Source: Chitinophaga chungangae
GTDB lineage: Bacteria > Bacteroidota > Bacteroidia > Chitinophagales > Chitinophagaceae
Assembly: GCF_017742215.1 (NCBI RefSeq)
Contig: NZ_JAGHKP010000004.1
Span: 1-64,000 of the forward strand
Length of the DNA: 64,000 nucleotides
Reading direction: 5' to 3'
The notes beneath the pieces were generated by a model, which saw only the letters and a list, made by a program, of their open reading frames with translations, had not been told where the DNA came from and ran no database searches. Positions 59,715-64,000 of the stretch are shown here, in pieces. Position 1 is the first letter of the stretch. Each line of letters opens with the position of its first letter. The position numbers and the translations under genes were made by a program.

Positions 59715-60713
59715 ATGAAACACGTCACCATCCTGGTGCCTCACGGGGCCGTGATGGGCAGCATCGAGCTGCCGCGGCAGGTATTTGCGGAAGTGAACGC
59801 TTACCTGGAAACGCTGGGTAAGCCGCCGCTTTTCAGGATACAGATGGCCGGCCTTACCGCGCAGGTGCCGGTGAACGGCGGCCGGTACCTGGTAAATACA
59901 GATGTGCTGCTGAAAGATATCCAACACACCGACCTCATCATTATTCCCGCGCTGGAAGCGGAAATGGACAAACATCTTGCGGACAACAGCGAGCTGGCGA
60001 TCTGGATGGTGAAACAATACCGGAACGGCGCGGAGCTGGCCAGTCTTTGCGTGGGCGCTTTCCTGCTGGCGTCTACCGGCCTGCTTGCGGGGCGCAGGGT
60101 TACCACACACTGGCGCGCGACGAACGTGTTCAAAAAAATGTTCCCGGAGATCGAGCTGGTCGAAGACAGGATCATTACCGACGAACGCGGCATTTATTCC
60201 AGCGGCGGCGGCTTGTCTTTCGTAAACCTGCTGCTGTACCTCGTCGAAAAATTCGGCGGCCGCGACCTCATTATTTTCTGTTCGAAATTTTTCCAGATAG
60301 ACATCGACCGGCGGACGCAATCGCCGTTTATGATCTTCAACGGCCAAAAAGACCATGAAGACGAGCCTGTTCGCCGCGCGCAGGAGTTTATCGAACAGAA
60401 CGTTCACCAACGCATCACCGTCGACCAGCTGGCGGGCATGCTGGCTTTGGGGAAACGGAACCTGGAAAGGCGCTTCAAAAAAGCAACCTCCAATACCGTC
60501 GGCGAATACACGCAAAGAGTAAAGATCGAGGCGGCGAAGATCAGCCTCGTATCCAGCAGGCACAACGTGAACGAAGTGATGTACAGCGTGGGATATACCA
60601 GCACCAAAGCTTTCAGAACGACCTTCAAACGGATCACCGGGCTTTCGCCCGCGCAATACCGCGCCAAATACAACTGGGACCAGCTGGCGGAGCAGATCAG
60701 GGAAAAAAGTTAA
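59715..60713 (+). CDS. GlxA-type AraC-family transcription regulator
   Basis: The 332-residue protein (start at ATG 59715; the frame is open far upstream) has an N-terminal DJ-1/PfpI-like domain (about residues 1-180) with the nucleophile-elbow segment LASLCVGAFLLASTGLLAG, where a Cys is present, followed by THWRATNVF. A C-terminal AraC helix-turn-helix domain covers about residues 220-325, with QEFIEQNVHQRITVDQLAGM, GKRNLERRFKKA and VMYSVGYTSTKAFRTTFKRI, then GLSPAQYRAKY. Such proteins regulate nearby genes in response to an unknown signal. The esterase gene follows 58 bases later and is a possible target. Confidence 0.88.
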   Translation: MKHVTILVPHGAVMGSIELPRQVFAEVNAYLETLGKPPLFRIQMAGLTAQVPVNGGRYLVNTDVLLKDIQHTDLIIIPALEAEMDKHLADNSELAIWMVKQYRNGAELASLCVGAFLLASTGLLAGRRVTTHWRATNVFKKMFPEIELVEDRIITDERGIYSSGGGLSFVNLLLYLVEKFGGRDLIIFCSKFFQIDIDRRTQSPFMIFNGQKDHEDEPVRRAQEFIEQNVHQRITVDQLAGMLALGKRNLERRFKKATSNTVGEYTQRVKIEAAKISLVSSRHNVNEVMYSVGYTSTKAFRTTFKRITGLSPAQYRAKYNWDQLAEQIREKS

Positions 60714-60771
60714 GCGTTGCGGCCATGCCATGATTTATGTATCTTGACAGGCAGAACATTAACATCCCGTC

Positions 60772-61599
60772 ATGAAAAATTTCCGGAAAAAGGCATTCCG
60801 TTTACTGGCATTGTTTTTTATCCTGCAAATGCAGGCAACGCTGGCCGCTTCGGTGGATACCGTCAATACCTACAGCCAGGCCATGAAAAAGAATATCAAA
60901 GCCGTGGTGATCAAACCCGCGGGTTACGACGGCAGCAAAGCGCTGCCGGTAGTGTACCTGCTGCATGGGTATGGCGGCAATTACGCGGACTGGGTGACCA
61001 AAGTAAAAGCCGTGCAGCAGCAGGCAGACCAGCTCAACATGCTGATCGTTTGCCCTGATGGCGGGGTGGGCAGCTGGTACTGGGACAGTCCGGCCGATGC
61101 TTCCTTTCAATATGAAACCTATGTGTCCAAAGAACTGGTGAGCTGGGTAGACGAACATTACAAAACCATCCGCGACCGGAAAGGCCGTGCCATTACGGGG
61201 CTCAGCATGGGCGGGCATGGCGCGCTGTACCTCGCCATCCGCCACCAGGACGTGTACGGCGCGGCGGGCAGCATGAGCGGCGGGGTAGACATCAGGCCGT
61301 TCCCCAACAACTGGGATATGGCGAAACGCCTCGGCGCTTACGCGAAAGAGCCTGCGCGCTGGGAATCGCATACCGTTATCAACCAGCTTCACCTGCTCAC
61401 GCCCAACAGTCTTGCTTTGATGATCGACTGCGGTTACGACGATTTCTTCTACAAAGTAAATATCAACCTGCACGAGCAGCTGCAATACCGCAACATCCCG
61501 CACGATTTTGTGACGCGGCCGGGCGCACACAACTGGAATTACTGGAGCAATTCCGTGTTGTACCAGCTGCTGTTCATGCACGAATTCTTCAGCCGCTGA
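60772..61599 (+). CDS. CE1-like exported esterase
   Basis: The 275-residue protein has a signal peptide (FRLLALFFILQMQATLAAS) and an alpha/beta hydrolase fold of the esterase D/CE1 type. It has LPVVYLLHGYGGNYADWV, the nucleophile Ser in RAITGLSMGGHGALYLAI, the acid Asp around MIDCGYDDFFY, and the His in TRPGAHNWNYW. Relatives release acetyl or feruloyl groups from glycans or hydrolyse other esters. Its stop overlaps the end of the convergent dioxygenase-like gene by 11 bases. The near-consensus TATCTTGA lies before the start. Exact substrate unknown. Confidence 0.87.
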   Translation: MKNFRKKAFRLLALFFILQMQATLAASVDTVNTYSQAMKKNIKAVVIKPAGYDGSKALPVVYLLHGYGGNYADWVTKVKAVQQQADQLNMLIVCPDGGVGSWYWDSPADASFQYETYVSKELVSWVDEHYKTIRDRKGRAITGLSMGGHGALYLAIRHQDVYGAAGSMSGGVDIRPFPNNWDMAKRLGAYAKEPARWESHTVINQLHLLTPNSLALMIDCGYDDFFYKVNINLHEQLQYRNIPHDFVTRPGAHNWNYWSNSVLYQLLFMHEFFSR

Positions 61600-62320
61600 T
61601 ACTGGTAAGAATGGGAGAATCCGCGGGCAGCGGGCCTTTCGGGAAAAGGGGAGGCTGCGCCATGAACCGCGGGTTTTTCCCCTGGTGCGGCTGCGCGGCG
61701 TGCAGCAGGAAAGGATGACAGAGGTATACGTCACCGGCGTTGCCTGTTGCAAGCGCAATGGCGGCGCCTTCCGTGGCGGCTTCTGCAGCTTTCGCCAGTT
61801 CCATGAACGTTAATCCTTCTTCGCCATACGGCATCAGCAATTTCCCGACGGTTTTGTGAGAGCCCACCCTGATGCGGGTCGGCGCGTCCAGCTCCGTGAC
61901 GTCGGAAAAAAGGAACAACATCAGCAAAGCCCTTCCCTTGGATGCGGCGTTGGAACGCCAGCTGAAAAAATCGCCGGGGTCTTCGCCGGGAAAACTTACG
62001 TCGATATGCCAGCCGGTATCACCGGGCTCTTCATTGGAAGGGAAACGGACGGGAAAAGTGCCCAGGCTTTGCCGTGGCGCCCAGTTGCCTTTCCCTACCA
62101 GCAGATCGTAAGCCTGCTGTAGTTTCGGGGTGTTGGCCGCTTCTTTGAACTCCGGCTCGAAACGTTCGCCGATACGCACAACGGGCTGCGACCACGAAGC
62201 TGGATCGTGTTTATCGAGCCCGGCGGCCTGCCAGAGAATATCCTGCGCGCGCAATGCCAGTTCGCGTGGAAATGCCTGTTCGATCTTGACGAAGCCGTTG
62301 CGGGTAAATTCCTGGAGCAT
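61589..62320 (-). CDS. Phytanoyl-CoA dioxygenase (PhyH)-like protein
   Basis: I start at the ATG at 62320 (MLQEFTRNGFVKIEQAFPRE), giving 243 residues; the frame is open upstream but reads through low-quality sequence. The fold is that of PhyH-type Fe(II)/2-oxoglutarate oxygenases: iron ligands His and Asp in DTGWHIDVSFPG and a distal His in VYLCHPFLLHAAQP, with the Arg in GKNPRFMAQPP binding 2-oxoglutarate. Proteins like this hydroxylate small molecules; the substrate is not known. It converges on the esterase gene with an 11-base overlap at the stops. It is divergent from the SDR gene. Confidence 0.85.
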   Translation of the reverse strand: MLQEFTRNGFVKIEQAFPRELALRAQDILWQAAGLDKHDPASWSQPVVRIGERFEPEFKEAANTPKLQQAYDLLVGKGNWAPRQSLGTFPVRFPSNEEPGDTGWHIDVSFPGEDPGDFFSWRSNAASKGRALLMLFLFSDVTELDAPTRIRVGSHKTVGKLLMPYGEEGLTFMELAKAAEAATEGAAIALATGNAGDVYLCHPFLLHAAQPHQGKNPRFMAQPPLFPKGPLPADSPILTSISG

Positions 62321-62427
62321 GGTTTGAAGGTTTGGGTGAAAGAAGAAAAAATACACAAAATGCCTGACATTTGTCGTTAATACCCCCATTCCGCTGACAG
62401 GTTTATGCGGAACTTTATCTGAAAAAA

Positions 62428-63216
62428 ATGGAGCTGAACAACAAAGTAGCCGTGGTATACGGCGGTGGCGGCGCATTGGGCGGCGCGGCGGCGGAAGCCT
62501 TTGCTGCGGCGGGCGCACGTGTATATCTCGCGGGCCGCACACCTTCAAAACTGGACGCAGTGGCCGGACGCATCCGCCAATCGGGCGGCTTTGCGGAAAC
62601 CGCCGTGGTAGACGCGCTCGATGCAAAGGCGGTAGACGCGCATCTTGCGGAAATCGTCGCCCGCGAAGGCCGGCTGGATATTTCCTTCAACGCGGTGGGC
62701 GTGTACCATGTGCAGGGCGTTCCGATGGCGGAGCTGACGCCCGAAGAGTTCGAATGGCCGGTGCTGACGTATGCGCGCACGAATTTCATCACCGCTACCG
62801 CCGCCGCGAGAGTGATGGCGCCGCGCCGTTCAGGCGTGCTATTTTCCCTCACCACGCCCGGTTCGCAACTGTACACGGCGCTGGCGAGCGGCTTCGGCGT
62901 GTCTAACGCCACGGTGGAGAACCTGAGCCTGAAATTGGCCGGGGAGCTTGCCCCGCAAGGCATCCGCGTGATCTGCCTGCGGCCGGACGCCATCCCGGAA
63001 ACCCTGCAAAAAGGCTCGCACGCCAGGGAAGTGTTCGGTTTGCGCGCCAGCCAGGCGGGAAAAAAGCTGGAAGAACTGTTTGAAGAAAAACCGCCCCTCG
63101 GCAGAAATTCTTCGTTGAGCGATGTAGGCAACGCCGCCGTATTTTACGCTTCGGAAAAGGCAGGCGCCATCACGGGCGTGGTGGTGAACCTTACCTGCGG
63201 CGGCGTACCGGGTTGA
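62428..63216 (+). CDS. SDR-fold protein without catalytic Tyr/Lys
   Basis: The 262-residue protein has the Rossmann fold of short-chain dehydrogenases: cofactor loop VVYGGGGALGGAAAEAFAAA, the NAG-like NAVGVYHVQG, and a C-terminal GNAAVFYASEKAGAITGVVV. The active site is altered. The expected YxxxK reads SGFGVSNATVENLS, with Phe156 in place of Tyr and Asn160 in place of Lys; no nearby YxxxK replaces it. It may therefore bind NAD(P) without normal catalysis, or use other residues. It starts 107 bases from the divergent dioxygenase-like gene. The cofactor half looks sound, so the gene is probably functional in some way. Confidence 0.82.
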   Translation: MELNNKVAVVYGGGGALGGAAAEAFAAAGARVYLAGRTPSKLDAVAGRIRQSGGFAETAVVDALDAKAVDAHLAEIVAREGRLDISFNAVGVYHVQGVPMAELTPEEFEWPVLTYARTNFITATAAARVMAPRRSGVLFSLTTPGSQLYTALASGFGVSNATVENLSLKLAGELAPQGIRVICLRPDAIPETLQKGSHAREVFGLRASQAGKKLEELFEEKPPLGRNSSLSDVGNAAVFYASEKAGAITGVVVNLTCGGVPG

Positions 63217-63267
63217 GCGGTTTGCGAAAACCGGCCGCGGGTGTTATATTGAGTGAAAATTCCTCCT

Positions 63268-64000
63268 ATGAAGTTTGTATGCATTTGGATGCTGCTTTTG
63301 TTTCCCGTTTTTGTTTTTGCCCAATTACCCTCAAAGCCGGGCACCATGCTTTGGAAAATTACCGCGCCTAACGGCAACGTGTCTTTCATGATGGGTACCA
63401 ATCACAGCTACGGCGGTACTTTTATCGATACGCTGCCCAAAGTGATGGCGGCCATCCACGCGGCGGAATACGTAGTGCTGGAAAGCCTGCCCGATCAACA
63501 GCAAAACGAAATGCCTTCGTTCACCGGTAAAACGCCCTTTTCAAAATTGTTCTCGCCGGCAGATTACCGGATGATGGATTCCGTACTGGCCGCTTATGGC
63601 ATGGACCCGCTGCATGAGCTCGACAGCGTGCATTTCCCGCCGCACCTGCTGGCCGCGCATCTCGTGGGCAGACTGATGGGCGAAAAAGACGACCGCATGA
63701 AAGCGGAAGACGAATCCGTGGATTCCCACGTGCTGCATCTGGCGCAGCAGCACCATACTTCGCTGATCGGGCTGGACAGCGGGTTTACCGTGCGCGAAGG
63801 CATCCTGCAGTTCGGGCTTACCGAGCAGGAATGGGCGGACAATATCACGAAACTCTTCAGGGAAAAGATCTCCGGCAATGAAAGAACAGAACTGGACGAA
63901 GGAAGTTACGGCGCGCTGCAGCATGATTATCAATTCAACATACACCCACCATTCGGGCCCGGCAGCGATCACCATCACCTGTTGGTAGAAAGAAACGCGC
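63268..64000 (+). CDS. TraB/GumN family protein, cut by the window end
   Basis: The first 244 residues are present and the frame is still open at 64000. It has a signal peptide (MKFVCIWMLLLFPVFVFAQL) and the TraB/GumN pattern: MLWKITAPNGNVSFMMGTNH, a segment AAEYVVLESLP that carries the conserved Glu, and LIGLDSGFTVREGI. These proteins resemble metalloprotease-like Tiki domains with a GTNH/GxxH motif. Function in bacteria is uncertain. It follows the SDR gene by 51 bases and may be cotranscribed. Confidence 0.83.
   Translation, partial: MKFVCIWMLLLFPVFVFAQLPSKPGTMLWKITAPNGNVSFMMGTNHSYGGTFIDTLPKVMAAIHAAEYVVLESLPDQQQNEMPSFTGKTPFSKLFSPADYRMMDSVLAAYGMDPLHELDSVHFPPHLLAAHLVGRLMGEKDDRMKAEDESVDSHVLHLAQQHHTSLIGLDSGFTVREGILQFGLTEQEWADNITKLFREKISGNERTELDEGSYGALQHDYQFNIHPPFGPGSDHHHLLVERNA

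Overview
The window reads as a chromosomal piece of a Bacteroidota bacterium, most likely family Chitinophagaceae (Chitinophaga-like). The reasons are two complete SusC/SusD outer-membrane pairs, promoters of the Bacteroidota type (TTG, about 19-20 nt, TAnnTTTG) in front of several genes and a tRNA, the DUF6452/DUF6048 lipoprotein and beta-barrel pair, many lipobox and Tat-type exported proteins, and a GC-rich third codon position that opens long antisense reading frames everywhere. No rRNA, CRISPR array or prophage is visible.

Layout. 1-127: right end of an IS3-family element (transposase C-terminus plus terminal repeat). 257-1228: RES-type toxin and its antitoxin with a self-overlapping promoter and operator. 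1444-6026: exported glucosaminidase, then two SGNH-fold proteins and an MBOAT acyltransferase, a likely cell-surface O-acylation operon. 6150-12626: fabF, a small lipoprotein, uvrA, and the DUF6452/DUF6048 pair. 12727-14815: a SUKH (SMI1/KNR4) protein with a long RGG tail, a tandem 148-bp repeat holding decayed copies of an acetyltransferase 3' end, and the intact ElaA-like acetyltransferase. 14909-24459: twin-ABC protein, a giant alpha-2-macroglobulin and penicillin-binding protein 1C. 24563-30790: rarA with a membrane protein, an M13 peptidase, and a GH29 fucosidase. 31150-31355: tRNA-Ser(GCU) and tRNA-Pro(UGG). 31467-33459: two unknown exported proteins and a DUF488 protein.

33672-59535 is the most striking part: a roughly 26-kb catabolic island. 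It holds a PVC-type membrane dehydrogenase with a HiPIP ferredoxin-like partner, two Tat-exported DegT/DnrJ-type PLP aminotransferase paralogs, each linked to a neutral-ceramidase-like protein, a beta-propeller, a TIM-barrel-like lipoprotein, two SusC/SusD pairs, a DUF5017 lipoprotein, two amidohydrolases, a DUF1080 (3-keto-disaccharide hydrolase) protein and one LacI-family regulator. Two perfect palindromes with core CGGTAACGTTACCG lie before the second aminotransferase gene and the second susC; three or four half-degenerate copies lie before the dehydrogenase, the first aminotransferase gene and (weakly) the first susC. I infer a single LacI regulon for uptake and periplasmic oxidative or amino-sugar processing of an unidentified glycoconjugate.

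59715-64000: a GlxA-like AraC regulator, a CE1-like esterase, a phytanoyl-CoA dioxygenase-like protein, an SDR-fold protein lacking the catalytic Tyr/Lys, and a TraB/GumN protein cut by the window end.
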